Origin: Buchnera aphidicola (Cinara curtihirsuta)
GTDB taxonomy: Bacteria; Pseudomonadota; Gammaproteobacteria; Enterobacterales; Enterobacteriaceae
DNA length: 64,000 nt
Direction: 5' to 3'
Assembly (NCBI RefSeq): GCF_900698895.1
Contig: NZ_LR217700.1
Location: forward strand, 310,001-374,000
In this document: piece after piece, positions 48,710 to 60,519 of the stretch
Numbering within the stretch: the stretch's first letter is position 1
Layout of the letters: each line of letters starts with the position of its first letter
Translations under genes and position numbers: made by a program
Notes under the pieces: model-generated
Seen by the model: the letters and a program-made list of their open reading frames with translations, nothing else
Database searches by the model: none
Told to the model about the DNA's origin: nothing

Positions 48710-48815
48710 CCTGTTAGGGTAAATTATAAAACCTATATCTTTTAATTTGGCTGCTTCCTTCCGAACCTGACCAGTTAATTAAAAGTAAATAGAATTAAAA
48801 TTAAACCCTAACAGG
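48710..48815 (-). ncRNA. ffs: Signal recognition particle 4.5S RNA
   Basis: On the minus strand the conserved SRP apical domain GGTCAGGTTCGGAAGGAAGC (inside about 48750-48775) matches the E. coli 4.5S RNA, which has GGTCAGGTCCGGAAGGAAGC. The ends CCTGTTAGGGT and ACCCTAACAGG pair over 11 bases to close a long hairpin of about 106 bases, with an A/U-rich middle. It binds Ffh for cotranslational targeting of membrane proteins. In E. coli ffs also lies downstream of mdlB. Confidence 0.95.
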
Positions 48816-48958
48816 AAATTTTAATAATTAAAAAAAATTATTAATAAAAATAAAATTTATTTAAATAATATTTTTTATTAATATACCATATAAATTTTTA
48901 AAAATATATATTTTTAATATAAAAATTTAAAATTAAAAAATCTTTAATCTGGAGAAAA

Positions 48959-50086
48959 ATGAAATATAAAATATTATCTAATCAATGGAGACCTCAGATT
49001 TTTAATCATATTGTAGGACATAAATATGTTATACGCATCATTAAAAATAGTCTTGATTTAAATAGAATCCATCAAGCCTGGTTATTTTCAGGAATACACG
49101 GAACTGGGAAAACAACAATAGCACGAATATTAGCTAAAAGTTTAAATTGTAAAACCGGAATTACATCTAAACCATGTCGAAAATGTTCAAATTGCATTTC
49201 AATAGAAAAAGGAAATTTTTTAGATTTCATAGAATTAGATGCAGCTTCTAAGACTAAAATAGAAGATATCAGGGTCGTGTTAGATACAACGAAATACCCA
49301 CCTATGGAGGGAAGATTTAAAATTTATTTAATTGATGAAATACAGATGTTATCTAAACATAGTTTTAATGCTTTGTTAAAAATATTAGAAGAACCACCAA
49401 AATATATTAAATTTATTTTAGCTACTACAGATTTAAATAAAATACCTGAAACAATTATTTCACGATGTCTTCATATACATCTTCCATATATTACATCTAA
49501 TAATATATTTAATTATTTAAAAAAAAAACTCAAAAAAGAAAATATAAAAATTAATAAAAAAACTTTAAAAATAATATCAAATTCTGCAAATGGAAGTATT
49601 AGAAATGCACTTAATACTCTTGAACTTGCTATTTGTTCAACTAAAAATAAAATAATAAATACAAAAAAAATTAATAAATTATTAGGTATTTTTGATAAAA
49701 AAAAAATATTTATATTAGCTGAAAATATTATTGTTAATAATATTCATAAAATATTAAATATACTAGATAATATAGAAAAAATAGGTATACAATATAATAA
49801 TATTGTATCATCATTAATTATTTTTTTTCATAATTTATCTATAGTAAAGATCACTACATCAAAAAAAAATTATATAATAAATAATTTATCAGAATATAAT
49901 AAAAATATTTATTTTTTATCTAAAAAAATTTCCTTTAAAGATATACAAATTTATTGTAAAATCCTTATTCAGGGAGAAAAATATATGAAATACGCACCTA
50001 ATCCTAGAATTGGTATAGAAATAATATTATTTCAGATATATCAATATATAAAAGAAAAAAATATATCTAATAAAATTTGTTTATAA
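48959..50086 (+). CDS. dnaX: DNA polymerase III clamp-loader subunit DnaX (gamma-length only)
   Basis: DnaX is the AAA+ ATPase of the clamp loader. The 375-residue product corresponds to the E. coli gamma form (431) and lacks the tau-specific C-terminal domains that bind DnaB helicase and the polymerase core (E. coli tau is 643). Walker A is GIHGTGKTTIARI, the zinc module is CKTGITSKPCRKCSNC, Walker B is IYLIDEIQMLSKHSFNALLK, and the sensor SRC is IISRCLHIHLP. GGAG precedes ATG 48959. ybaB follows as in E. coli. The polymerase architecture must differ from the classical tau-linked holoenzyme. Confidence 0.96.
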   Translation: MKYKILSNQWRPQIFNHIVGHKYVIRIIKNSLDLNRIHQAWLFSGIHGTGKTTIARILAKSLNCKTGITSKPCRKCSNCISIEKGNFLDFIELDAASKTKIEDIRVVLDTTKYPPMEGRFKIYLIDEIQMLSKHSFNALLKILEEPPKYIKFILATTDLNKIPETIISRCLHIHLPYITSNNIFNYLKKKLKKENIKINKKTLKIISNSANGSIRNALNTLELAICSTKNKIINTKKINKLLGIFDKKKIFILAENIIVNNIHKILNILDNIEKIGIQYNNIVSSLIIFFHNLSIVKITTSKKNYIINNLSEYNKNIYFLSKKISFKDIQIYCKILIQGEKYMKYAPNPRIGIEIILFQIYQYIKEKNISNKICL

Positions 50087-50196
50087 AATAAATAATATTT
50101 TATAATATAAATATTTTTAATTTAAAACTTAATATTATAAATAAAATAATAAAATATTTATTTATAACAAAAATTCTACTTAAAAAAAGAAAAAAA

Positions 50197-50502
50197 ATGT
50201 CTACAAACGAAAAAATTAATGAAATATTTAAACAAGCTCAGAAAATGAAAAACAAAATAGCAGAAATACAAAAAGATATTAGTAATACAAGTATTACCGG
50301 AAAATCAGGAGCTGATTTAGTAACAGTAATTATGAACGGAAATTATAACTGTAAGTCTATCAAAATTAATGATGAACTCTGGAATGAAAATAATAAAATA
50401 TTATTACAAGATTTAATTACATCAGCAATTAATGACGCTATTAAACAAATTACAAAAATGCAGAAAAAAAAATTATCACTAAAATCTAGTTTTATAAAAT
50501 AA
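50197..50502 (+). CDS. ybaB: Nucleoid-associated protein YbaB/EbfC
   Basis: YbaB is a small dimeric DNA-binding protein of uncertain role (nucleoid-associated EbfC family). The 101-residue product (E. coli 109) shows FKQAQKMKNKIAEIQKDI at the N-terminus, the TGKSGADLVTVIMNGNY core and INDAIKQITKMQKKKL at the C-terminal helix. The position between dnaX and htpG matches E. coli, except that recR, normally next to ybaB, has been lost. Shine-Dalgarno is weak (AAAAAAAGAAAA). Confidence 0.95.
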   Translation: MSTNEKINEIFKQAQKMKNKIAEIQKDISNTSITGKSGADLVTVIMNGNYNCKSIKINDELWNENNKILLQDLITSAINDAIKQITKMQKKKLSLKSSFIK

Positions 50503-50540
50503 AGTACAAAAAATCAGTTATAATATATTTTTAATAAAAT

Positions 50541-50561
50541 TATCTCTATAAAATAGAGATA
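50541..50561. other. Perfect hairpin between ybaB and htpG
   Basis: TATCTCTAT (50541-50549), loop AAA and ATAGAGATA (50553-50561) form a perfect 9-bp stem about 33 bases ahead of htpG. No T run follows. It may end ybaB mRNA or lie in the htpG leader. Confidence 0.45.
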
Positions 50562-50593
50562 TTAATTTAATAAATAAAGAAATAGGATTTAAA

Positions 50594-52468
50594 ATGAAAG
50601 ATAAAAAAAAAACAACTCATATTTTTCAATCAGAAGTAAAAGAATTACTACATCTTATGATTCATTCTTTATATTCAAATAAAGAAATATTTTTAAGAGA
50701 ATTAATATCTAATGCATCTGACGCAATAGAAAAAATAAGATTTGAAAAATTATATAATCCAGAAAAATACTCAAAAAATAACTATATACCTAAAATACAA
50801 ATTTCAATCAAAAAAACAGAAAAACAAATTATTATTTCAGATAATGGTATTGGAATGACCTACAAAGAAGTTATAAAAAATTTAGGTACAATAGCTAAAT
50901 CTGGAACAAAATCTTTTTTAGAAAAAATTAATAATATAGAAAAAAAAGAAAAAAATGAATTTATTGGCCAATTTGGAGTAGGATTCTATTCATCTTTTAT
51001 AGTTTCTGAAACTGTTTCAGTGTATACAAAACATGCATCAAATAAAGAAAAAAATGGAACACTATGGATATCTAATGGAAAAGGAGAGTATTCAGTAGAA
51101 ACTATTCCTATGGAGGAATATGGAACAAAAATTATACTATTATTAAAAGATTCAGAAAAAGAATTTTTAGAAAGCTGGAAAATTAAACAAATTATAAAAA
51201 AATATTCTGATCACATTTCTATACCTATTGAAATAGAAAACTATGATAAAAAAACTAAAACTATTTCTTGGGAAAAAATTAATGAAGCACAAGCTCTATG
51301 GACACAAAATAAAAATAACATTACTAAAGAGTCCTACCAAAAATTTTATACATATATTACTCATGATTCCGAAAAACCACTAATATGGAGTCATAATAGA
51401 GTTGAAGGAAACCAAGAATATATTAATTTATTATACATTCCTAAAAAAGCAACATGGGATATGTGGCATAGAGAAAATAAACATGGTTTAAAATTATATG
51501 TAAAACATATATTCATAATGGATGAAGCTACACAATTTCTTCCAAATTATTTACGTTTTGTAAAAGGTATAATAGATTCTCAAGATCTTCCTCTTAATAT
51601 TTCTAGAGAAATACTACAAGATAGTTCTATTACTCATATTTTACGTAAATCATTAACAAAACGTGTTTTAAACATGTTAAATACATTATCAGAACAAGAA
51701 AAAAAACAATATCAAGAATTTTGGAATGTATTTGGATTAGTAATAAAAGAAGGATTAGCAGAAGATTCAGAAAATCAAAAAACAATTTCAAATTTATTAA
51801 GATTTTCTTCTATTCAGACAAAAACAAAAGAACAAATATTATCTCTAAAAGAGTATACTGATAATATGATAGAAGGACAAAAAAAAATTTATTTTATTAC
51901 TGCAGATAGTTATAAATCAGCTTTAAATAGCCCACACTTAGAAATATTTAAAGAGAAAAATATTGATGTTTTATTATTATCAGACAGAATAGATGAATGG
52001 ATGATGAATTATCTTATTGAATTTAATAAAATTCAATTTCAATCTGTAAGTAAAGCAGATCAATCGCTTGATGATCTTGTATCAAATAAAAAAATTGATA
52101 CCAATAAAAATAAATTTGACAATTTTATTGAAAAAATAAAAAAAGTATTAAATAATAAAGTTAAAAATGTACGTATTACTTATCGTTTAAAAAACACACC
52201 CGCAATGGTATTAACAGATTCAAATGATATGAGCACTCAAATGGCAAAGATATTTAGTGCTGCAGGACAACCAGTTCCTAAAATAAAATATATATTAGAA
52301 ATTAATCCTATACATCCTTTAATTAAAAAAATCAAAAAAATAGAAGATCAAGAAATATTTTCTAATTGGATTGAAGTATTATTTGAGCAATCTATTTTAG
52401 CAGAAAAAGGTAATTTAGATAACCCTCATTTATTTATTAATAGAATTAATAAATTATTTTTATTATAA
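50594..52468 (+). CDS. htpG: Chaperone HtpG (bacterial Hsp90)
   Basis: HtpG is the ATP-dependent Hsp90 homologue. It is 624 residues, identical in length to E. coli. The GHKL ATP site is intact: NKEIFLRELISNASDA (Mg-binding Asn), ISDNGIGMT and GQFGVGFYSSFIV. The middle domain has RVEGNQEYINLLYIP, the catalytic loop Arg region LPLNISREILQDS, and the C-terminal dimerisation domain has LDNPHLFINRINKLF. AGGA lies before ATG 50594. It is followed by adk, as in E. coli. With ClpXP, Lon and PpiD it makes this stretch strongly devoted to proteostasis. Confidence 0.97.
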   Translation: MKDKKKTTHIFQSEVKELLHLMIHSLYSNKEIFLRELISNASDAIEKIRFEKLYNPEKYSKNNYIPKIQISIKKTEKQIIISDNGIGMTYKEVIKNLGTIAKSGTKSFLEKINNIEKKEKNEFIGQFGVGFYSSFIVSETVSVYTKHASNKEKNGTLWISNGKGEYSVETIPMEEYGTKIILLLKDSEKEFLESWKIKQIIKKYSDHISIPIEIENYDKKTKTISWEKINEAQALWTQNKNNITKESYQKFYTYITHDSEKPLIWSHNRVEGNQEYINLLYIPKKATWDMWHRENKHGLKLYVKHIFIMDEATQFLPNYLRFVKGIIDSQDLPLNISREILQDSSITHILRKSLTKRVLNMLNTLSEQEKKQYQEFWNVFGLVIKEGLAEDSENQKTISNLLRFSSIQTKTKEQILSLKEYTDNMIEGQKKIYFITADSYKSALNSPHLEIFKEKNIDVLLLSDRIDEWMMNYLIEFNKIQFQSVSKADQSLDDLVSNKKIDTNKNKFDNFIEKIKKVLNNKVKNVRITYRLKNTPAMVLTDSNDMSTQMAKIFSAAGQPVPKIKYILEINPIHPLIKKIKKIEDQEIFSNWIEVLFEQSILAEKGNLDNPHLFINRINKLFLL

Positions 52469-52544
52469 AAAATTTATCTTTATTGAATTACAAAATTAAA
52501 ATTATTTATATAGTGAAATCATTTTTTTAAAGGGAAATTTCATT

Positions 52545-53201
52545 ATGATACGTATTATTATGCTGGGAGCTCCTGGAAGTGGAAAGGGTACACAGACACA
52601 ATTATTATCAAAATACTTTGATATACCTTTCATTTCTACTGGAGAAATATTACGTCAAGAAATAAAAAAAAATAAAAAAATACGTAACTATATAGAAGAT
52701 ACTATTAATCAAGGAAAATTAGTAAAAAACTCTTTTATTATAGAATTAATTAAAAAAAAAATTCAAGAAAAAAAATACTACAATGGATTTATACTTGATG
52801 GATTTCCAAGAACTATTGAACAAGCGAAATCATTAAAAAAAAATATTAAAATACAATATATAATACACTTAAAAATTAAATATTATTCTGTAATAAATAG
52901 AATTAAAGGAAGGTTAATACACGAACCTTCAGGTAGAACATACCATGAAATATTTAATCCGCCAAAAAAAAAAAATAAAGATGATGTAACAGGTGAATTA
53001 TTAAATAAAAGAAAAGATGATAATGAAAAAATTATTATAAACCGATTAAAAGAATATGAAATATATACTAAACCATTAATAAAATGGTTCAAAAAAGAAA
53101 TAAAAAATAATATTGGATATTTAGAAGTTAATTCTAATGCATCTATTAAATATATAAATAAAAAAATAATTAATTATATAAATAATAGTAAAAAAAAATA
53201 A
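52545..53201 (+). CDS. adk: Adenylate kinase
   Basis: Adk interconverts ATP + AMP and 2 ADP. The 218-residue protein (E. coli 214) has the P-loop MLGAPGSGKGTQTQ, the AMP-binding FISTGEILRQEI, the FILDGFPRTIEQA motif, and the LID region RLIHEPSGRTYHEIFNPPKK without zinc cysteines, as in E. coli. The LID arginines are followed by VTGELLNKRKDDNEKI. AAGGG precedes ATG 52545. It is followed, on the opposite strand, by tRNA-Arg. Confidence 0.97.
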   Translation: MIRIIMLGAPGSGKGTQTQLLSKYFDIPFISTGEILRQEIKKNKKIRNYIEDTINQGKLVKNSFIIELIKKKIQEKKYYNGFILDGFPRTIEQAKSLKKNIKIQYIIHLKIKYYSVINRIKGRLIHEPSGRTYHEIFNPPKKKNKDDVTGELLNKRKDDNEKIIINRLKEYEIYTKPLIKWFKKEIKNNIGYLEVNSNASIKYINKKIINYINNSKKK

Positions 53202-53211
53202 CTATTTTTTT

Positions 53212-53286
53212 TGCGCTCTACAGGATTCGAACCTGTAACCTACAGCTTAGAAGGCTGTTGCTCTATCCAAATTGAGCTAAGAGCGC
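53212..53286 (-). tRNA. tRNA-Arg (UCU)
   Basis: The minus strand folds as a 75-base tRNA starting GCGCTCTTAGCTC, with anticodon loop CTTCTAA (anticodon TCT, reading AGA/AGG) and T loop GGTTCGAATCC. It closely matches E. coli argU. The CCA end is not encoded, so a CCA-adding enzyme is needed, and the D loop has one base more than argU. AGA is the arginine codon expected to dominate at this base composition. Confidence 0.95.
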
Positions 53287-53600
53287 GAAAAATAAAATTT
53301 AATATCTATTATTATAGAAATAATATAAAATAAATATCAATAATTTAACTTATAAAAAACTATTAATTATTTTAATAAAAACTTAATATAAAAGTATTAT
53401 TTTTATAATTTTTATAAAACATAATATATTTTAATAAATGTATTAAAATGTCTAAATAAAATTAAAAAACTTAATTTAAGATAATCAAAAAATTAAAAAT
53501 TAATTTTTTAAAATATATTTAAAAAAATTAATATATAAATATATAAAATTATTTTAATATAATTTAATTATATTTAATAAATAAAAAATTAAATAAATTA
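53287..53600. other. Gene-free spacer tRNA-Arg / cysS
   Basis: This 314-base A+T stretch lies between the 5' end of tRNA-Arg and the 3' end of cysS, both on the minus strand. No ORF or structured RNA is visible. It must hold the tRNA-Arg promoter. In E. coli folD lies in this general neighbourhood; nothing recognisable remains. Confidence 0.5.
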
Positions 53601-55010
53601 TTAATTTATAAATCTATATGTTGAACTATTAACATGATCTTCAACAACTACTCCTAAAGTTAATAATTTTTTTCTAACAATATCTGCTAAATTCCATTCT
53701 TTATTAATACGATAAGAATTTCTTAATTTAACTAAAATTTCAATTATATTAATTTGACTGGAAGACTGATTTTTATTTGTAAACAAAAAATCCTTTGGAT
53801 TATAATTTAATAAACCTAAAATATTACCTAATTTAACAAGATCAGCAGCTAATACATTAGCTAAATAAATATTACTTTTTTTAATTTTATTTACATAATG
53901 AGATAATTTTTGAAGTATTAAACATGCTTTAGGTGTATTAAAATCATCATTCATAGCATCATAAAATTTATTTATAAATACATTTCGTAATTTAATTTCA
54001 TAATTAGCTTTAACATGAAAATTAGTTATACAATTTAATAAAGACATATATATTTTTTCTAAAATATTTTTAGATAAATATAAATTTTTTTCTAAGAAAT
54101 ATAACGGATGTCGATAGTGAGTAGATAAAAAATAATACCTAATTACTTCGGGATTATATTTATTCAATAAATAACGTATAGAAACAGTATTTGATAAAGA
54201 TTTTGACATTTTATTATTATCAATAATTACCATCCCAGAATGCATCCAAAAATGAACAAAAAAATCATTTTTAAAACTTTTTAATTGAGCTAATTCATTT
54301 TCATGATGTGGAAATAATAAATCAACCCCTCCTCCATGAATATTGACTTTTCTTTTAAAGAATTTGTTAATAATAGCTGAACATTCAATGTGCCAACCAG
54401 GACGACCGGGACCCCATGGAGATGTCCAAAACGGTTCATTTGAACCTATATTACGTTTCCATAAAACAAAATCTTTAGAATAAATTGAATTCGAATTATT
54501 AATATTTTTATTTTCATAAAAACAACAATTATTAATTCTACGAGATAATAATCCATAATTTTTATATCTAAAAATAGAAAATAGTATATCACCATTATCA
54601 GATATATAAGCATAATTTTTTTTTAATAAAATTTTTATTATAGATATAATATCTGATATACATTCTGTAACTCTAGGCTCTTTATTTGGATGTAATAAAT
54701 TTAAACATAAAAAATCTTCATGCATTAATTTAATCATACGTTTTACAAAAAAACTTATTGATTCTTTTTTTTTTTTTGCTCTATAAATTATTTTATCATC
54801 AATATCAGTAATATTCCTAATATAATAAGTTTTATATCCTAAATTTTTTAAATAACGTACTATTATATCAAATATAATAAATGTACGTGCGTGACCAATA
54901 TGACACATATCATATACTGTTACACCACATACATAAATATTTATTTGTTCTGTAAATAAAAAATCAAATTTTTCCTTTTTCTTTGTTAAAGTATTAAAAA
55001 TTTTTAACAT
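53601..55010 (-). CDS. cysS: Cysteinyl-tRNA synthetase
   Basis: This class I synthetase charges tRNA-Cys. The 469-residue product (E. coli 461) has the zinc ligands in YVCGVTVYD, WHIECSAI and FPHHENE, the HIGH motif CHIGHART near residues 34-40, and KMSKSLSNTVS near 268. The conserved WTSPWGPGRPGWHIE and GGGVDLLFPHHENE blocks are nearly unchanged. The C-terminal tRNA-binding domain is diverged but full length. Start ATG 55010 fits the family. It lies between tRNA-Arg and ybeD, which reads away from it. Confidence 0.97.
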   Translation of the reverse strand: MLKIFNTLTKKKEKFDFLFTEQINIYVCGVTVYDMCHIGHARTFIIFDIIVRYLKNLGYKTYYIRNITDIDDKIIYRAKKKKESISFFVKRMIKLMHEDFLCLNLLHPNKEPRVTECISDIISIIKILLKKNYAYISDNGDILFSIFRYKNYGLLSRRINNCCFYENKNINNSNSIYSKDFVLWKRNIGSNEPFWTSPWGPGRPGWHIECSAIINKFFKRKVNIHGGGVDLLFPHHENELAQLKSFKNDFFVHFWMHSGMVIIDNNKMSKSLSNTVSIRYLLNKYNPEVIRYYFLSTHYRHPLYFLEKNLYLSKNILEKIYMSLLNCITNFHVKANYEIKLRNVFINKFYDAMNDDFNTPKACLILQKLSHYVNKIKKSNIYLANVLAADLVKLGNILGLLNYNPKDFLFTNKNQSSSQINIIEILVKLRNSYRINKEWNLADIVRKKLLTLGVVVEDHVNSSTYRFIN

Positions 55011-55265
55011 ATTAATGCTCTTAACACTTAAAATACAATTTATATTGTAAAAAAATTAATTAATTAATTATACAAATATATAAAAATATTTTATTTATAT
55101 TAATGATTTTATTTAATAGTAAAATACAATATAATATATAAATAAAAATTTAATTAAAATAATTTTATTATTAAAAAATAAATTAATATTTTATAGAAGA
55201 AATTTCAAAAGAAGAGATAAAAAAAATAGCAAAATTATATAAAATATAATCAATAAGAGATAAAA

Positions 55266-55529
55266 ATGAAAAATAAACTAGAAAAAATTTTAAAATTTCC
55301 ATGTACTTTTACTTATAAGGTAATAGGTTTAGCTCAACCAGAACTAACAAATAACATTATTAAAATAATACAACAACATATACCTGGAGATTATGCTCCT
55401 CAAATAAAATCTAGTAACAAAGGAACATACTTATCTATTTCTATAACTATTTGTGCAAAAAATTTTACACAAATAAAAAATCTATATACAGAGTTAAGTA
55501 AAATACACTTAGTAAGAATGGTTCTATAA
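55266..55529 (+). CDS. ybeD: YbeD (DUF493) family protein
   Basis: YbeD is a small conserved protein of the ACT-like DUF493 family with no established function; in E. coli it lies beside the lipoate genes. The 87-residue product is the same length as E. coli YbeD, with FPCTFTYKVIGLAQPEL at the start, QQHIPGDYAPQIKSSNKG in the middle and LSKIHLVRMVL at the end. Upstream AATAAGAGATAAAA supplies a possible Shine-Dalgarno. lipA and lipB are not beside it here. It converges on cspE across a hairpin. Confidence 0.94.
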   Translation: MKNKLEKILKFPCTFTYKVIGLAQPELTNNIIKIIQQHIPGDYAPQIKSSNKGTYLSISITICAKNFTQIKNLYTELSKIHLVRMVL

Positions 55530-55533
55530 ACAA

Positions 55534-55571
55534 TTTTGCGATGCGAGTTTAATAATTTTCGCACCGCAAAA
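55534..55571. other. Hairpin between convergent ybeD and cspE
   Basis: TTTTGCG-A-TGCGA (55534-55546) pairs with TCGCA-C-CGCAAAA (55559-55571), 12 pairs with one mismatch and an 11-base loop. The T bases are on the 5' arm of either strand, so neither strand shows stem-then-U-tract order beyond the stem itself. It is placed where a shared terminator of two convergent genes would be. Confidence 0.6.
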
Positions 55572-55618
55572 GTACTACTAACATTAAATAAATAAAATTT
55601 TTTTATTTCAAAAATTTA

Positions 55619-55828
55619 TTATAAACTAACAACATTAGCAGCTGACGGCCCTTTTGCGCCTTCGGTAATTTCGAACTCAACACTTTGACCTTCCGCCAAA
55701 GTTTTAAATCCGTTGCTTTGGATAGCAGAAAAGTGAACAAAAACATCTTTGCTTCCATCTTCCGGAGTAATGAAACCAAAACCTTTTGATTCATTAAACC
55801 ATTTTACATTACCTTTAATCTTGGACAT
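55619..55828 (-). CDS. cspE: Cold-shock-like RNA chaperone CspE
   Basis: CspE is a one-domain RNA/ssDNA-binding chaperone and transcription antiterminator. The 69-residue product has both RNP motifs, KGFGFITP and DVFVHFSAI, and differs from E. coli CspE (69 residues) at only a few positions. The start [10 protein letters not shown] and [17 protein letters not shown] favour CspE over CspC. The coding sequence keeps many G and C bases, clearly more than neighbouring genes. AAGGT lies upstream of ATG 55828. A shadow frame on the same strand (55603-55794) is not a gene. Confidence 0.97.
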   Translation of the reverse strand: MSKIKGNVKWFNESKGFGFITPEDGSKDVFVHFSAIQSNGFKTLAEGQSVEFEITEGAKGPSAANVVSL

Positions 55829-56056
55829 CTATATATTACCTTAGAGTGAAAAATTTAAACTAAAACTTATACCTACAGTTAATACATTATTTATTATAAT
55901 AAATAAATCTAGTATAGATTAGTAATATATTAAATAAAATACAAAAACTTTACTAAAGAAATATTTAAATTAAATTAAAAAATTTAAAAAAAATAGATAT
56001 AAATAAGAATATAAAAATTTTAAAAAATATGATAGAAAATTAAATAAAAAAAACAA

Positions 56057-56175
56057 TACCTGGCAATGTCCTACTCTCACACAAGGAGACCTTGCACTAC
56101 CATTGGCGTTGATACGTTTCACTTCTGAGTTCGGAATGGATTCAGGTGGTACCATAACACTATTATTGCCAGGTC
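56057..56175 (-). rRNA. rrf: 5S ribosomal RNA
   Basis: The minus strand contains a full 5S rRNA of about 119 bases: the terminal CCTGGC pairs with GCCAGG, and CCGAACTCAGAAGTGAAACG and the GGTAGTG and GAGAGTAGG segments match E. coli. Exact ends are by comparison. It follows 23S directly (about 33 bases), as in a normal rRNA operon tail. Confidence 0.95.
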
Positions 56176-56208
56176 TTATTTTTTTTAGAAAAACACCTCT
56201 GGTGTTGT

Positions 56209-59138
<2,930 letters not shown>

Positions 59139-59178
59139 TTACAACCCACAGGTGTTTTTCTAAATTTCAATCATATCC

Positions 59179-59194
59179 AAATTTTTAAAGAACA
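59179..59194 (-). promoter_or_regulatory. boxA-like antitermination sequence ahead of 23S
   Basis: On the minus strand TGTTCTTTAAAAATTT precedes 23S by about 40 bases and matches the E. coli spacer boxA TGCTCTTTAACAATTT at 14 of 16 positions. boxA RNA is bound by NusB-S10; nusB is at 32171. It is the spacer element that would normally follow 16S. Confidence 0.75.
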
Positions 59195-59271
59195 TTAAAG
59201 TCAATCTTTTTTTTATTACAAAATAATTATATCATATATTTTTTTTTAGTATACAAAAATATTTTAATTTT

Positions 59272-59343
59272 TGTCCTCTAGGGGATTTGAACCCCTGTTG
59301 CCGCCGTGAAAGGGCGATGTCCTAACCACTAGACGAAGAGGAC
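59272..59343 (-). tRNA. tRNA-Glu (UUC)
   Basis: The minus strand folds as a 72-base tRNA beginning GTCCTCTTCGTCTAG, with anticodon loop CTTTCAC (anticodon TTC) and T loop GGTTCAAATCC, very close to E. coli gltT. CCA is not encoded. It is the first transcribed element of the tRNA-Glu/23S/5S unit, in the place it holds in the E. coli rrnB-type spacer. Confidence 0.96.
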
Positions 59344-59373
59344 TAAAAAAAATAAAATAATCATTAATTTTTA

Positions 59374-59401
59374 ATGTTACAGAATGAATTAAAAGTGTCA
59401 A
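59374..59401 (-). promoter_or_regulatory. Promoter of the tRNA-Glu/23S/5S operon
   Basis: On the minus strand TTGACA (59396-59401) is followed after 16 bases by TAACAT (59374-59379), a consensus -35 and near-consensus -10, about 30 bases before tRNA-Glu. It is the clearest sigma-70 promoter in the window. The GC-rich discriminator typical of stringently controlled rRNA promoters is absent. Confidence 0.75.
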
Positions 59402-59519
59402 GTGTTTTTTATATTTTTTATAAAAATAAATATAAAAACAAATTTTTTTTAATAATTTATTTAACTATTTCAATAAAAAATATTTTTTTTAAAATTTATT
59501 TTTAATATAAATTAAAAAT

Positions 59520-60365
59520 TTATATAATTAACTTTAAAAGATCAATATTTTTTTTAATATTCGGTAATATTTTAAACCATAAAAAACATGAATAAGCTGC
59601 TTGAGCTACTAGCATGCCCAAACCGTCAGAGTAATATTTACTACCCAAATATTTACATAATGATAAAAAAGGAGTTAACAATCTTTTCTTAGAATAAGAA
59701 ATATCATAACATCTTGTATCAGGAAAAATTAATTTTTTAGGAAAAATTGGATATTTATCATCTAACCCGCAAGAAGTAGCATTAATAATAATGTCAAATT
59801 TATTTTTATATGAATAATCTGAAAAAATAAAAATTTTTCCAAAACATTTAAATCTTTTCACTAATTTAATAGAATTAATAATTGTTCTATTTAACACAAA
59901 AATACAACATTTTTCCTTTAATAAATGATATACAATAGAATAAGCTACACCTCCGGATCCTAATAATAATACTATTGTATTATTTTTTTTTAAATATTTT
60001 AAACGCTTTAAATCATATATTAAACCAATTCCATCTGTGTTATCACCTAAAAAATTATTATCCTCAACTTTTACTAAAGTATTTAAAGAACCAGAAATAT
60101 ATGCTTTTTTACTATATTGATTAGGAATTCTAAATGAATCTCTTTTAAACGGCACAGTAATATTACATCCATAACCACCAGAATTAAAAAATTCTACTAC
60201 ATTTTTAAAAAAATTTGATTTTGTACATAAAAAAGAGCTATAATTATAGTTTATTTTTATATCTCTAGAAAAATTTCTATGAATAACTGGTGATAAAGAA
60301 TGTTTTACTGGATTACCAAATAATCCAATATATTTTATTTTTTTTTTTAATTTTTCTTTTTCCAT
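59520..60365 (-). CDS. aroE: Shikimate dehydrogenase
   Basis: AroE reduces 3-dehydroshikimate to shikimate with NADPH in the chorismate pathway, serving aromatic amino-acid supply. I choose ATG 60365 because AGGA lies six bases upstream; an earlier ATG at 60386 lacks a ribosome site. The product is 281 residues (E. coli 272). Substrate-binding residues appear in GNPVKHSLSP, the catalytic Lys in NITVPFKRDSF and the Asp in GDNTDGIGL; the NADP glycine-rich loop is LLGSGGVAYS. The gene lies upstream of the rRNA unit on the same strand, so read-through into it is possible. Confidence 0.96.
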   Translation of the reverse strand: MEKEKLKKKIKYIGLFGNPVKHSLSPVIHRNFSRDIKINYNYSSFLCTKSNFFKNVVEFFNSGGYGCNITVPFKRDSFRIPNQYSKKAYISGSLNTLVKVEDNNFLGDNTDGIGLIYDLKRLKYLKKNNTIVLLLGSGGVAYSIVYHLLKEKCCIFVLNRTIINSIKLVKRFKCFGKIFIFSDYSYKNKFDIIINATSCGLDDKYPIFPKKLIFPDTRCYDISYSKKRLLTPFLSLCKYLGSKYYSDGLGMLVAQAAYSCFLWFKILPNIKKNIDLLKLII

Positions 60366-60519
60366 GTTGTTTCCTAAGATTTTCATAATTATTTTTAATA
60401 AAAATATAAATTATATAAAAAAAAATAAATTTTTATAATTATATAGTTTTACTTATATTTAAAAAATTTCATTATAAAAATTAACAAATACATTTAACTG
60501 ATATATATAAATAATATTT

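Noticed and set aside
52513..52542. TGAAAT...ATTTCA hairpin around the adk ribosome site, resembling an RNA thermometer
   Set aside because: Only six A:U-dominated pairs; it would be unstable at any growth temperature and is expected often by chance in this composition.
55603..55794. 63-codon frame overlapping cspE on the same strand
   Set aside because: It is a shadow frame; the cspE frame encodes an unmistakable cold-shock domain.
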